In this document: positions 33,862 through 41,887 of the stretch, in pieces
Layout: each line of letters starts with the position of its first letter
How positions within the stretch are numbered: position 1 is the stretch's first letter
Assembly: GCF_036345255.1 (NCBI RefSeq)
Contig: NZ_CP107783.1
Coordinates: 2,418,001 to 2,482,000, forward strand
From: Streptomyces sp. NBC_00569
GTDB lineage: Bacteria; Actinomycetota; Actinomycetes; Streptomycetales; Streptomycetaceae
Direction of reading: 5' to 3'
DNA: 64,000 nucleotides
The notes under the pieces: generated by a model
What the model saw: only the letters and a program-made list of their open reading frames with translations
What the model was told of the DNA's origin: nothing
Databases searched by the model: none
Made by a program: the position numbers and the translations under genes

Positions 33862-35672
33862 GCGGGTTCTCCTTCATCGTGTACGGCGGGTGCTCCAGCA
33901 GAGACCCAGAAGCGGATGCTCTCGGCGAGCACCACGAGTGCCACGAACCCGGCGAGCGCCGTGAGCGCGACGGTGAAATCTGTTGCGGTGAGCAGCACGG
34001 CGATCGCGGTGACCACCAGCGTCCTGCCCTCGTGCCCGCCGATCGCCCGGACCAGCCAGTGCGGGGGCGCGCCGGTGCCACCGCGGATGCGGTACACCGT
34101 GTCGTAGTGATGGTAGGCGACCGCGGCCACCAGTCCGAAAGCCGCCGGCAACGCTCCGTTCACGTCCGCTTTCGCTGCGATGAGCAGGATCGTGCCGTAT
34201 TCGGCGGCGCGGAAGACGGGAGGGACCAGCCAGTCGAGGGGGCCCTTGAGGGGGCGCGAGACGGCCGCGGCGGAGGTCAGCGCGTAGACGGCGGCGCCGA
34301 GGACGGGCCACCAGCTGCCGTAGCCCGACAGCGCGGTGGCGAGCACGAGGGCCAGGGCGCCGAGCGCCGCGATCGCCGGGGCCATGTGACGAGGCACACC
34401 GCGCACCGCGCGCTGGAGCAGTTCACTCAGCGGCCCGCTGTCGGAGAGCTCCGCGAGGGCCTGCGCGGCCCGGTCCGTGCGGGTGGCCCGGCGGGTCAGC
34501 GAGCGCAGGACGCGGCCGGCCGTGGTGTACGTCGCCGCGAGGGCGCAGCCGATCAGCAGGACGATGAACGTGATGCGCGGCGTCGTCAGCGCGGTGAGTA
34601 CCGCGATCAGGGCCCAGCGTTCGCCGATCGGCAGCACTATCATCCGGCGCACCCAGACCGTCCACCCGACGCTGTCGAGCTTGTCCGAGAGGGCCGCGGT
34701 GGGGCTGGTGTTGGCCGTCGCGTCGTGGTTCGCCTCGTTGAAGGAGAAGTCCACGACATGGCGGCAGGTCTGCAGGACCATCGCGCCGAGCGCGAGTGCC
34801 CACACGTCGTCACCGCCGCGGGCCGCGCCGAGCGCGAGGCCCGCGTAGTAGGCGTACTCCTTGGCGCGGTCGAAGGTCGCGTCGAGCCAGGCGCCGAGCG
34901 TCGAGTACTGCAGGGAGTAGCGGGCGAGCTGCCCGTCCGTGCAGTCCAGGACGAAGGAGAAGAGGAGGAGCAGCCCCGCGGCGACAAAGCCGGCGCGGGT
35001 GCCGGTGGCCGCGCAGCCCGCCGCGATCAGCGCGGTGAACAGCGAGGCGGTCGTCACCTGGTTCGGGGTGAGACCGCGCCGGGCGCACCAGCGGGCGATG
35101 TAGCGGGAGTACGGGCTGATGCAGTAGGTCGTGAAGAAGCCGTCGCGGGCCTTGACCGCCGTACGCAGCCGGATCGCCTCGTCGTCGACCGCGGCGACCG
35201 CCTGGCGGGCCTCGTTGCGGGCCTGCGGGTCGGCGGGCACGGCGGCGACGAGCTCACCGAGCTCGGGGTGGTGCACCTCGGTGCCGGACGCGGTCAGGCG
35301 CTCGGCGACGCGGTCGGCGAGCACGCCGGCCAGGGTGCCGGCCCGCGCAGCGGAGTCCGTCGGGGAAGACCCCTGGGCGGCGTCGCGCAGGGCGCCGGTC
35401 AGCGCCTCGCGGGCCGCGGGCTGTACGGAGACGGCTCCGGGGACGGCCGAGGCGGCGAAGCGGGGGTCGGTGAGGCCGAGGCGCAGGGCGTGGGTGTGAC
35501 CCACGAAGCCCGCGTCGACGAGTGCGACCCGCTGTCCTGCCGGGACCGCGGCGAGCGCCGCCCCTGCCTGTGCGGCGTCCGGGGCGAGCCGCACGTCGAA
35601 GCCGAGTGCCCGCAGCTCGCCCTCGAGCGACGACCCGGGTACCGGCTGACCGGTGACGATGGCGGTCGACAG
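33858..35672 (-). CDS. Large CDP-alcohol phosphatidyltransferase, DUF5941-type
   Basis: About 604 residues. A soluble N-terminal domain of unknown function (about 1-170) is followed by a CDP-alcohol transferase domain with a complete motif (D243, D246-G247, A250-R251, G260, D264, D268) and a C-terminal multi-spanning region. Start choice: the frame has GTG at 35594, but homolog-like sequence (STAIVTGQPVPGSS) continues upstream, and AAGGAG sits 9 nt before a CTG at 35672 with a stop three codons earlier. CTG initiation is therefore proposed. It is the first gene of the envelope-polymer block. Confidence 0.82.
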   Translation of the reverse strand: MSTAIVTGQPVPGSSLEGELRALGFDVRLAPDAAQAGAALAAVPAGQRVALVDAGFVGHTHALRLGLTDPRFAASAVPGAVSVQPAAREALTGALRDAAQGSSPTDSAARAGTLAGVLADRVAERLTASGTEVHHPELGELVAAVPADPQARNEARQAVAAVDDEAIRLRTAVKARDGFFTTYCISPYSRYIARWCARRGLTPNQVTTASLFTALIAAGCAATGTRAGFVAAGLLLLFSFVLDCTDGQLARYSLQYSTLGAWLDATFDRAKEYAYYAGLALGAARGGDDVWALALGAMVLQTCRHVVDFSFNEANHDATANTSPTAALSDKLDSVGWTVWVRRMIVLPIGERWALIAVLTALTTPRITFIVLLIGCALAATYTTAGRVLRSLTRRATRTDRAAQALAELSDSGPLSELLQRAVRGVPRHMAPAIAALGALALVLATALSGYGSWWPVLGAAVYALTSAAAVSRPLKGPLDWLVPPVFRAAEYGTILLIAAKADVNGALPAAFGLVAAVAYHHYDTVYRIRGGTGAPPHWLVRAIGGHEGRTLVVTAIAVLLTATDFTVALTALAGFVALVVLAESIRFWVSAGAPAVHDEGEPA

Positions 35673-35943
35673 ACGAACTCACTCCTTGGATTGCCTGCAC
35701 GCCGGCGCAGCGGGCGCAGGCGTGGTGGGGGCGCCCCGGGCCGAGATCGGCCGGGCGGCACGTCGGCAGAGGCTATCGGATGATGAGAAGCGGACGTTCA
35801 CCGCCCGTTTACGGCCCGATAAGAGCGGTCTGAGTGCGCGCGACCGCCCCGTCATCATTGTCGATCAAGGCCCCGCCCCACAAACCGCCGGTCGCGCGAG
35901 GGCCCGGGAGGGCACATAGGGGCACGCTCTAGGGTGGTCGACC

Positions 35944-36927
35944 ATGACATGGCTGATCACAGGTGGAGCGGGTTATATCGGGGCGCACGTGGCGCGGGCG
36001 ATGGCTGCCGCCGGTGAGGACGTGGTCGTCGTCGACGACATCTCGACCGGGGTGGCCGAGCGGCTGCCGTCGGACATCGAGCTGGTCAGGGGCTCGGCCC
36101 TGGACCCCGAGCTGGTGCGGCGGGTGTGCGCCGAGCACTCCGTGACCGGTGTGGTGCATCTCGCCGCCCGCAAGCAGGTCGGGGAGTCCGTGGAGCGGCC
36201 CGAGCTGTACTACCGCGACAACGTGGGCGGCCTGGCGGTACTCCTGGACACGGTCGCCGCGGCCGGCGTGCGGCGCTTCGTCTTCTCCTCGTCCGCGGCC
36301 GTGTACGGCAATCCGGATGCGGATCTCATCACCGAGTCCACGCCGTGCGCGCCGATGAGCCCCTACGGCGAGACGAAGCTGGCGGGCGAGTGGCTGGTGC
36401 GCGCGGCCGGCCGCGCGCACGGCATGGCGACCGTGTGCCTGCGCTACTTCAACGTGGCGGGCGCCGCCGCCCCCGAGCTCGCGGACACCGGCGTCTTCAA
36501 CGTGATCCCGATGGTCTTCGACCGGCTGAGCCGCGGCGAGGCCCCCCGGATCTTCGGCGACGACTACTCGACGCCGGACGGCACGTGCGTACGTGACTAT
36601 CTGCACGTCGCCGATCTCGCCGAAGCCCATCTCGCGGCCGCGCGCCGGCTCACCGAGCCGGGCGCGACGGGCGATCTGACGGTGAACATCGGCTCCGGCG
36701 AGGGCGTCTCCGTCCGCGAACTGGTCGATCTGATCTCCGAGGTCAGCGGCGACCCCCGGGCGGCCGTGGTCGAGCCGCGCCGCGCGGGCGACTCCCCGCG
36801 TGCGGTGGCCGTCGCGGAACTCGCGGCGAAGGAGCTCGGCTGGGCGACGAGTCGCGGCGTGCGCGAGATGGTCGAGTCGGCGTGGGCGGGCTGGCAGCTG
36901 CGGCACCCGGAGACCGCCGGCAACTGA
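35944..36927 (+). CDS. galE: NAD-dependent epimerase, UDP-glucose 4-epimerase type
   Basis: 327 residues, extended SDR. TGGAGYIG (6-13) binds NAD, SSSAAVYG holds the catalytic Ser, and SPYGETK the Tyr-Lys pair. TPDGTCVRDYLHVADLA is the GalE signature. It interconverts UDP-glucose and UDP-galactose (or the GlcNAc forms). ATG at 35944 has GGGTGG upstream. It is divergent from the envelope-polymer block, to which it could supply UDP-sugar. A terminator follows at 36938. Confidence 0.93.
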   Translation: MTWLITGGAGYIGAHVARAMAAAGEDVVVVDDISTGVAERLPSDIELVRGSALDPELVRRVCAEHSVTGVVHLAARKQVGESVERPELYYRDNVGGLAVLLDTVAAAGVRRFVFSSSAAVYGNPDADLITESTPCAPMSPYGETKLAGEWLVRAAGRAHGMATVCLRYFNVAGAAAPELADTGVFNVIPMVFDRLSRGEAPRIFGDDYSTPDGTCVRDYLHVADLAEAHLAAARRLTEPGATGDLTVNIGSGEGVSVRELVDLISEVSGDPRAAVVEPRRAGDSPRAVAVAELAAKELGWATSRGVREMVESAWAGWQLRHPETAGN

Positions 36928-36937
36928 GCCGCGCGAG

Positions 36938-36971
36938 GCCCTGACCTGCACCCATTTCCGCAGGTCAGGGC
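36938..36971 (+). terminator. Terminator of galE
   Basis: 12-bp perfect arms (GCCCTGACCTGC and complement) with a 10-nt loop, 10 nt after the galE stop. Confidence 0.75.
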
Positions 36972-37083
36972 ACATGACAACGGTGTTCAGTGCAGTGTTT
37001 GCAGATACCCCCTACCCGTAGTTCACTGTGATCGCGGGGGCGGCCGACGAGGTGCGCCGATGAACGGACGGAGGGCGGTTTCC

Positions 37084-38016
37084 ATGGGGGCCGGACACGA
37101 TCACGGGCACAGTCACGCGCCCACGGGCACGGCCTCGGCCGCGCATCTGGGCCGGCTGCGCATCGCGCTCGGCATCACGCTGACCGTGATGGTGGTCGAG
37201 ATCGTCGGCGGGGTCCTCGCGGACTCGCTCGCACTGGTCGCGGACGCCGCCCACATGGCGACCGACGCGCTCGGCCTCGGCATGGCGCTGCTCGCCATCC
37301 ACTTCGCCAACCGTCCCGCGAGTGAACAGCGCACCTTCGGCTTCGCGCGCGCCGAGATCCTGGCCGCGCTCGCCAACTGCCTGCTGCTGCTCGGCGTCGG
37401 CGGCTATGTGCTGGTCGAGGCGATCCAGCGGTTCATGGAACCCGCCGAGACCCAGGGCGGGCTCACGATCGTCTTCGGCGTGATCGGCCTCGTCGCGAAC
37501 ATGATCTCGCTGTCGATCCTGGTCCGCGGCCAGAAGGACAGCCTCAATGTCCGCGGCGCCTTCCTCGAGGTGGCCGCCGACGCGCTGGGCTCGCTCGCCG
37601 TGATCGTCTCGGCGACGATCATCCTGACCACCGGCTGGCAGGCCGCCGACCCCATCGCCTCGATCGCCATCGGCCTCATGATCGTCCCGCGGACCGTGAA
37701 GCTGCTGCGGGAGACGCTGAACGTCCTCCTCGAAGCGGCTCCGAAGGGCGTCGACATGGCGGAGGTGCGCGCACACATCGTGGGGCTCCCCGGCGTCCTG
37801 GACGTCCACGACCTGCACGCCTGGACGATCACCTCGGGCATGCCCGTCCTGTCCGCGCACGTGGTCGTGAGTTCGGAGGCCCTCAACGCCATCGGGCACG
37901 AGAAGATGCTCCACGAACTCCAGGGCTGCCTCGGCGTCCACTTCGACGTCGAGCACTGCACGTTCCAGCTGGAGCCCGTCGGACACGCGGAGCACGAGGC
38001 GAAGCTCTGCCACTGA
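37084..38016 (+). CDS. Cation diffusion facilitator (Zn/Co-type efflux)
   Basis: 310 residues with about six membrane helices. The His-rich N-terminus (HDHGHSH) and the metal site LVADAAHMATDALGLG (HxxxD) with a second VAADALGS on the paired helix are typical of CzcD-like proton-coupled exporters. The C-terminal cytoplasmic domain (VRAHIVGLPGVLDVHDLHAW) is the metal-sensing dimer domain. ATG at 37084 is preferred for GGAGGG 8 nt upstream; ATG at 37060 with GAGGTG is also possible and adds 8 residues. Monocistronic. Confidence 0.93.
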   Translation: MGAGHDHGHSHAPTGTASAAHLGRLRIALGITLTVMVVEIVGGVLADSLALVADAAHMATDALGLGMALLAIHFANRPASEQRTFGFARAEILAALANCLLLLGVGGYVLVEAIQRFMEPAETQGGLTIVFGVIGLVANMISLSILVRGQKDSLNVRGAFLEVAADALGSLAVIVSATIILTTGWQAADPIASIAIGLMIVPRTVKLLRETLNVLLEAAPKGVDMAEVRAHIVGLPGVLDVHDLHAWTITSGMPVLSAHVVVSSEALNAIGHEKMLHELQGCLGVHFDVEHCTFQLEPVGHAEHEAKLCH

Positions 38017-38088
38017 CCGCTCATCACCCAGGGCCAGGCATGCACACCGCGTGCTACGTTGGCCATGGATCTTCGAGGAGGTGGGTTG

Positions 38089-38160
38089 ATGACTGTCGTC
38101 GCGGTGAGCGCTGCCCCGCGCAGCGACAGGTGCATCCCCATCACCCGGGCCACCGGCTGA
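38089..38160 (+). CDS. Putative 23-aa leader peptide
   Basis: A short ORF (MTVVAVSAAPRSDRCIPITR plus ATG) with a very strong AGGAGG 7 nt before its ATG and TACGTT at 38055-38060 as a possible -10. It ends 64 nt before the TTG start of the methyltransferase-GNAT gene. The interval holds C/G-rich segments that can fold in competing ways, one of which would pair CCCT with the AAGGG ribosome-binding site of the downstream gene. Together this looks like a translation-dependent attenuator. No homolog is known to me. ATG at 38065 could extend it by eight residues. Confidence 0.45.
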   Translation: MTVVAVSAAPRSDRCIPITRATG

Positions 38161-38224
38161 CCCTCCCCCTTTCGGTAGTCGGGGTGCGCGTCGGCGGGGC
38201 CCTCACACCCAAGGGTTCGAACCG

Positions 38225-39478
38225 TTGACAGACAACGTCGTACGTGACGCCTTCTTCGCCCTGCACCACGCGCTTCCCCGGCAGGGCCCCGGCTCCGACA
38301 CCACCACCCTGCGCCTCCTCTCCCTCGTGGGGCCGCTGCCCGAGCGCCCGCGCGTGCTCGACCTCGGCTGCGGCCCCGGCCGCTCCGCCCTGCTCCTGGC
38401 CGCCGAGACCGGCGGCCAGGTCACGGCGGTCGACCTCCACGAGCCGTTCCTCGACGAACTGCGCGCCGCCGCGAAGGCTCGGGGCCTCGCCGACCGGATC
38501 CGCCCCGTCAACGCCGACATGGGCGAACTCTCCTGCCAGGACGCTTCGTTCGATCTCATCTGGGCCGAGAGCTCGGCGTACTCCATCGGCTTCGACCACG
38601 CGCTCCGGCGGTGGAAGCGGCTGCTCGCCCCGGGCGGCTCACTCGTGCTCACCGAGTGCGAATGGACCGTCGCCGATCCGTCCCCCGAGGCACGCGCCTT
38701 CTGGGAGCCGCACTGCGCTCTGCGGACGACCGAGGAGAACATCCGGGCCTGCACCGGCGCCGGGTACTCCGTGCTAGGCGTCCACCGGCAGCCCGAGTCC
38801 GACTGGGACGAGTACTACGGCCCGCTCGCCGAGCGCGCCGACGCCGCGGATCCGCAGACACCCGGCATGGCCGAGGCCCTCGCCGGCGCGCGCGCCGAAC
38901 TGGCGATGCGGCGCGACCACGGCGAGGACTACGGCTACACCGGCTACGCGCTGCGCCCCGCGGCGGCGTGGCCCACGCGGCCGGAATCGGCCGCCGACGC
39001 GGCGGCCGTGCACGCCGTGAACGCCGCCGCCTTCCCGACCGAGGCGGAGGCCGACCTGGTGGACGCCCTGCGGGCGGACACCGACGCATGGCTGCCCGGC
39101 CTGTCCTACGTCGCCGAGGCGCCGGACGGCACCGTGGCGGCGCACGCCCTGATCACCCGCTGCCTGGTCGGCGGCACGCCCGCGGCGGCCCTGGCACCCG
39201 TCGCGGTACTTCCGCGACACCAGCGCACGGGCGCCGGTTCGGCCGTCGTCAAGGCGGTACTCGACGCGGCACGCGCGCGTGGAGAGCGGCTCGTCCTCGT
39301 GCTCGGACACCCGGAGTACTACCCGAGGTTCGGCTTCACGCCCGCCTCCGGATACGGCATCCGGCCCGGGTTCGAGGTGCCCGACGAGGCGATGATGGCG
39401 CTCGTCGTGGGCGCGGCGGACGGTTCCTGGCAGGTGCCGCAGGGCACGATCACCTACCCGGCCGCTTTCGGCGTCTGA
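38225..39478 (+). CDS. Bifunctional class I SAM methyltransferase / GNAT N-acetyltransferase
   Basis: 417 residues, two fused enzymes. The N-terminal half has the SAM-binding VLDLGCGPGRS (about 44-54) and the acidic loop AVDLHEP; the C-terminal half (about 255-410) is a GNAT domain with the acetyl-CoA loop RHQRTGAGSAVVK and a YPRFGF segment. Such fusions are found in actinobacteria and the substrate is unknown. The start is TTG at 38225, with AAGGG 9 nt upstream; no ATG or GTG fits the conserved N-terminus. The upstream peptide ORF and the weak start suggest tight translational control. A 15-bp terminator follows. Confidence 0.9.
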   Translation: MTDNVVRDAFFALHHALPRQGPGSDTTTLRLLSLVGPLPERPRVLDLGCGPGRSALLLAAETGGQVTAVDLHEPFLDELRAAAKARGLADRIRPVNADMGELSCQDASFDLIWAESSAYSIGFDHALRRWKRLLAPGGSLVLTECEWTVADPSPEARAFWEPHCALRTTEENIRACTGAGYSVLGVHRQPESDWDEYYGPLAERADAADPQTPGMAEALAGARAELAMRRDHGEDYGYTGYALRPAAAWPTRPESAADAAAVHAVNAAAFPTEAEADLVDALRADTDAWLPGLSYVAEAPDGTVAAHALITRCLVGGTPAAALAPVAVLPRHQRTGAGSAVVKAVLDAARARGERLVLVLGHPEYYPRFGFTPASGYGIRPGFEVPDEAMMALVVGAADGSWQVPQGTITYPAAFGV

Positions 39479-39484
39479 CCCTGT

Positions 39485-39517
39485 GCATGTCCCGCCCGGC
39501 CCCCGGGCGGGACATGC
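39485..39517 (+). terminator. Terminator after the methyltransferase-GNAT gene
   Basis: 15-bp perfect arms (GCATGTCCCGCCCGG and complement) with a 3-nt loop, 6 nt past the stop. Confidence 0.8.
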
Positions 39518-39592
39518 GGGCGCTGCCAAGTGCCGGGACTGTCTGTCCGGTACGGCAGACTTGGGGCTCGAGGACCGAAGCGAAGGATGGGT

Positions 39593-40186
39593 ATGCCGAC
39601 CACACCTGCCACCGCGGCGAACAGTTCGTCGAACGGCACCGGAGAAGCGATCTTGCTGGAACTCGTGGACGAGGACGGCAGGACGATCGGCACGGCGGAG
39701 AAGCTCTCCGCGCATCAGGCGCCCGGACAGCTGCACAGAGCGTTCTCCGTGTTCCTCTTCGACGAACAGGGCCGGCTGCTGCTCCAGCAGCGCGCGCTCG
39801 GCAAGTACCACTCCCCCGGTGTGTGGTCGAACACGTGCTGCGGGCACCCGTATCCGGGCGAGGCGCCGTTCGCCGCGGCCGCCCGCAGGACGTTCGAGGA
39901 GCTGGGGGTCTCGCCCTCGCTGCTCGCGGAGGCGGGGACGGTGCGCTACAACCACCCGGACCCGGACTCGGGCCTGGTGGAGCAGGAGTTCAACCACCTG
40001 TTCGTGGGGATGGTCCAGACGCCGCTGCGGCCGGACCCCTCCGAGGTCGGCGAGACCGCGTACGTGACGGCGGAGGAGCTCGCCGTGCGGCACGCCCAGG
40101 GACCGTTCTCGGCCTGGTTCATGACCGTACTGGACGCGGCACGGCCGGCGATCCGGGAGCTGACGGGACCGTCCGCCGGCTGGTGA
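39593..40186 (+). CDS. idi: Isopentenyl-diphosphate delta-isomerase, type 1
   Basis: 197 residues, Nudix-fold IDI-1. SNTCCGHP contains the catalytic cysteine (C83 by comparison with the E. coli NSVCGHP motif) and GEAPFAAAARRTFEELG is the Nudix-like helix; EFNHLFVG carries a further catalytic-site glutamate. It interconverts IPP and DMAPP and so serves the hopanoid operon 11 kb away as well as general isoprenoids. ATG at 39593 follows AAGGA at 5 nt; ATG at 39587 is less well spaced. Confidence 0.95.
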   Translation: MPTTPATAANSSSNGTGEAILLELVDEDGRTIGTAEKLSAHQAPGQLHRAFSVFLFDEQGRLLLQQRALGKYHSPGVWSNTCCGHPYPGEAPFAAAARRTFEELGVSPSLLAEAGTVRYNHPDPDSGLVEQEFNHLFVGMVQTPLRPDPSEVGETAYVTAEELAVRHAQGPFSAWFMTVLDAARPAIRELTGPSAGW

Positions 40187-40195
40187 GTCCGCCGG

Positions 40196-40702
40196 TCAGG
40201 CACCCACGGGTTCGAGGGGCAGGGCGGCCCAGATCACCTTGCCCCCGCTCGCCGTGTGCTCGACGTCGCACACCCCGCCCGCCTCCCGGGTGACCTCGCG
40301 TACGAGGAGGAGGCCGCGCCCGCCCGTCTGCCCGTCGGTGGCCTCCAGGGCCGTCGGGCGGTAGGGGTGCTCGTCCTCCACGGAGACGCGCACCCACTCG
40401 GCGCCGACGGCGACCTCCACCGCGAGGACGGGCGAGAGCAGGGCCGCGTGCCGCACGGCGTTGGTGACCAGCTCGGAGACGATGAGCAGCAGCCCCTGGA
40501 CGAGGTCGTCGGAGGCGGGAACACCCTGCCTGACCAGCAGGTCACGTACGGCGTGCCGGGCCTGCGGCACGGACGCGTCGACGGCCTGCGCCGTGAAGCG
40601 CCAGACCCCCTCGTACGGCAGCGGACTTGCCGGCTCCTGCACGGGGGGCGCTCCCCCAGTGCCTTGAGGACGCGGGCGGGACCCCCACCCCTGGTCGCTC
40701 AT
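40196..40702 (-). CDS. HATPase-domain (anti-sigma/RsbW-like) ATP-binding protein
   Basis: 168 residues. The N-box SELVTNAVRHA and G-box GGRGLLLVREVTREAG define the GHKL ATPase fold of RsbW-like regulatory kinases, which are abundant in Streptomyces. No cognate sigma or anti-anti-sigma gene is adjacent. ATG at 40702 is chosen because codon bias drops upstream. ATG at 40768 and an in-frame GTG between them could extend it. Residues just after the start are encoded by a repeated C/G-rich element (40640-40690). Confidence 0.82.
   Translation of the reverse strand: MSDQGWGSRPRPQGTGGAPPVQEPASPLPYEGVWRFTAQAVDASVPQARHAVRDLLVRQGVPASDDLVQGLLLIVSELVTNAVRHAALLSPVLAVEVAVGAEWVRVSVEDEHPYRPTALEATDGQTGGRGLLLVREVTREAGGVCDVEHTASGGKVIWAALPLEPVGA
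40640..40690. repeat. C/G-rich palindromic element inside a coding N-terminus
   Basis: The segment GGGGGGCGCTCCCCCAGTGC and flanks encode low-complexity residues (RPQGTGGAPPV) near the start of the HATPase gene. A comparable element encodes the N-terminus of ispG near 19781-19812, and a related hairpin is the terminator at 11123. These look like a small family of dispersed elements tolerated in frame at gene starts. Confidence 0.4.
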
Positions 40703-40901
40703 CGTCCGGTCGCCGCCCTTGCGCTCGATTGTCACCACGCATCGAGTGTTGAGAATCCACTGGTCCATACCGAATGACTGACCAGAAGTCGGCAAGTATC
40801 GACGCAATTTGACCGTTGGCGTATGACAGCGTCAGGTGTGCGACTGATCCTGCCGTTCTAGTTTCCTCTCCGTGGCTATTCAGCGGATTCTTGCGAGGAG
40901 C

Positions 40902-40921
40902 CCCGGGCGTTCACGCCCGGG
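40902..40921. repeat. Left hairpin of the IS605 remnant
   Basis: 8-bp perfect stem with a TTCA loop. It matches the right-end hairpin at 41728-41748 in stem length and loop, so it may be the right end of an older, deleted insertion of the same family. Confidence 0.5.
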
Positions 40922-41123
40922 AGGAATCGCATCCACCGGGTGCGACGCGGAGCGTCGCCGTGATCTACCACAGGCCAAGACGGCCGCGGAGCGGCCCGGG
41001 GCGTTCCGGCGGAGCCGGGCCACGGCGGTGTGCGGTGGGGGCGGACGGTCGGGGCGGGTATCGCTCGTTGGGGTGGGGCGGGGGCGAACGTGTGGTGGGT
41101 GTTCGTGCGGGTGTATAGGTTCG

Positions 41124-41676
41124 TTGACCGTGAAGCTGGTGGCGCATCAACCGCAAGCGCGAGAACGACCGCAAGCTGCGGTCGAAACTCCAGAATAAGA
41201 ACACCAAGTCCGCCAGGCGGCGGGCGAAGAAGCACGCGGGCAAGGAAGCCCGTCGTGCCAGGGACATCAACCACAAGATTTCGAAGCGGATCGTGGCGGA
41301 GGCTGAACGCACCGGTCGCGGGATCGCCCTGGAACAGCTCACGGGCATCCGCGAGCGGGCACGGCTGAGAAAGCCCCAACGCACCACGCTCCACTCCTGG
41401 CCCTTCGCCCAGCTCGGATCGTTCATCGCCTACAAGGCGAAGAAGGCCGGAGTGCCGATCATGTACGTCGATCCGGCGTACACCAGCCAGGAATGCTCGC
41501 AGTGCCACCACACCGCACGCGCAAACCGGCCCTCCCGGGCTGTCTTCTCGTGCCGGGTCTGCGGATTCGTTGATCACGCAGACCACAACGCGTCCCACAA
41601 CATCCGCCAGCGCGGCTGGATGGCGTGGGTCTGCGGGGCCCGGTCAACGGCCCCCGAACTCACCCTCATCGCGTGA
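41124..41676 (+). pseudogene. Truncated, frameshifted IS605 TnpB
   Basis: A tnpB-like start (TTG ACC GTG AAG CTG GTG, residues LTVKLV) at 41124 runs out of frame within a few codons. The TnpB middle and C-terminus continue in another frame (KRENDRKLRSKLQNKN, then GRGIALEQLTGIRERAR with the RuvC-II Glu, the zinc ribbon CSQC...CRVC, and DHADHNASHNI with the RuvC-III Asp). The segment with RuvC-I is missing, so an internal deletion of about 200 codons plus a frameshift is inferred. No active nuclease can be made. Codon use is less G/C-biased than the neighbours. Confidence 0.8.
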
Positions 41677-41727
41677 GTCCTGGACGCAGCCGAACCCATC
41701 ACAGCCAGTGATGACTCGAGCAGCAAG

Positions 41728-41748
41728 CCCGGTCGTTTCACGACCGGG
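41728..41748. repeat. Right-end hairpin of the IS605 remnant
   Basis: 8- to 9-bp stem with a TTTCA or TTC loop, 51 nt after the tnpB stop, where the right-end/omega-RNA hairpin of such elements normally lies. Confidence 0.55.
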
Positions 41749-41887
41749 TAGTTGACGTTGTACGGGTTCGGACGCGTCACCGGCCGTCACGAGCCCCACG
41801 ACGCGTCGGCCGGACCCTGCCCTGACGCCCCCTCGCAGGCCACCCTTGTTGATCGCACGTTCGAAACCTGCGGATAGCATCCGGCGC

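Larger units (their letters stand above)
40895..41760 (+). mobile_element. Decayed IS200/IS605-type element
   Basis: A non-coding left part, a truncated tnpB and a right-end hairpin followed by TAGTTGAC. Hairpins of nearly identical design (CCCGGGCG-TTCA-CGCCCGGG at 40902-40921 and CCCGGTCG-TTTCA-CGACCGGG at 41728-41748) bracket the region. No tnpA is present. The boundaries are approximate. Confidence 0.6.

Noticed and set aside
36998..37020. ATACCCCCTACCCGTA upstream of the CDF gene as a copper/metal (CsoR-like) operator
   Set aside because: Only one half resembles such sites and symmetry is absent; no metal regulator gene is adjacent.
38205..38228. GGTTCGAACC resembling a tRNA T-arm
   Set aside because: No acceptor, D- or anticodon stems can be built around it. 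It sits between the leader ORF and the methyltransferase start.
40816..41198. Frames of 100-110 codons left of the tnpB remnant
   Set aside because: They read across the left hairpin and non-coding part of the IS remnant, with no conserved protein features.
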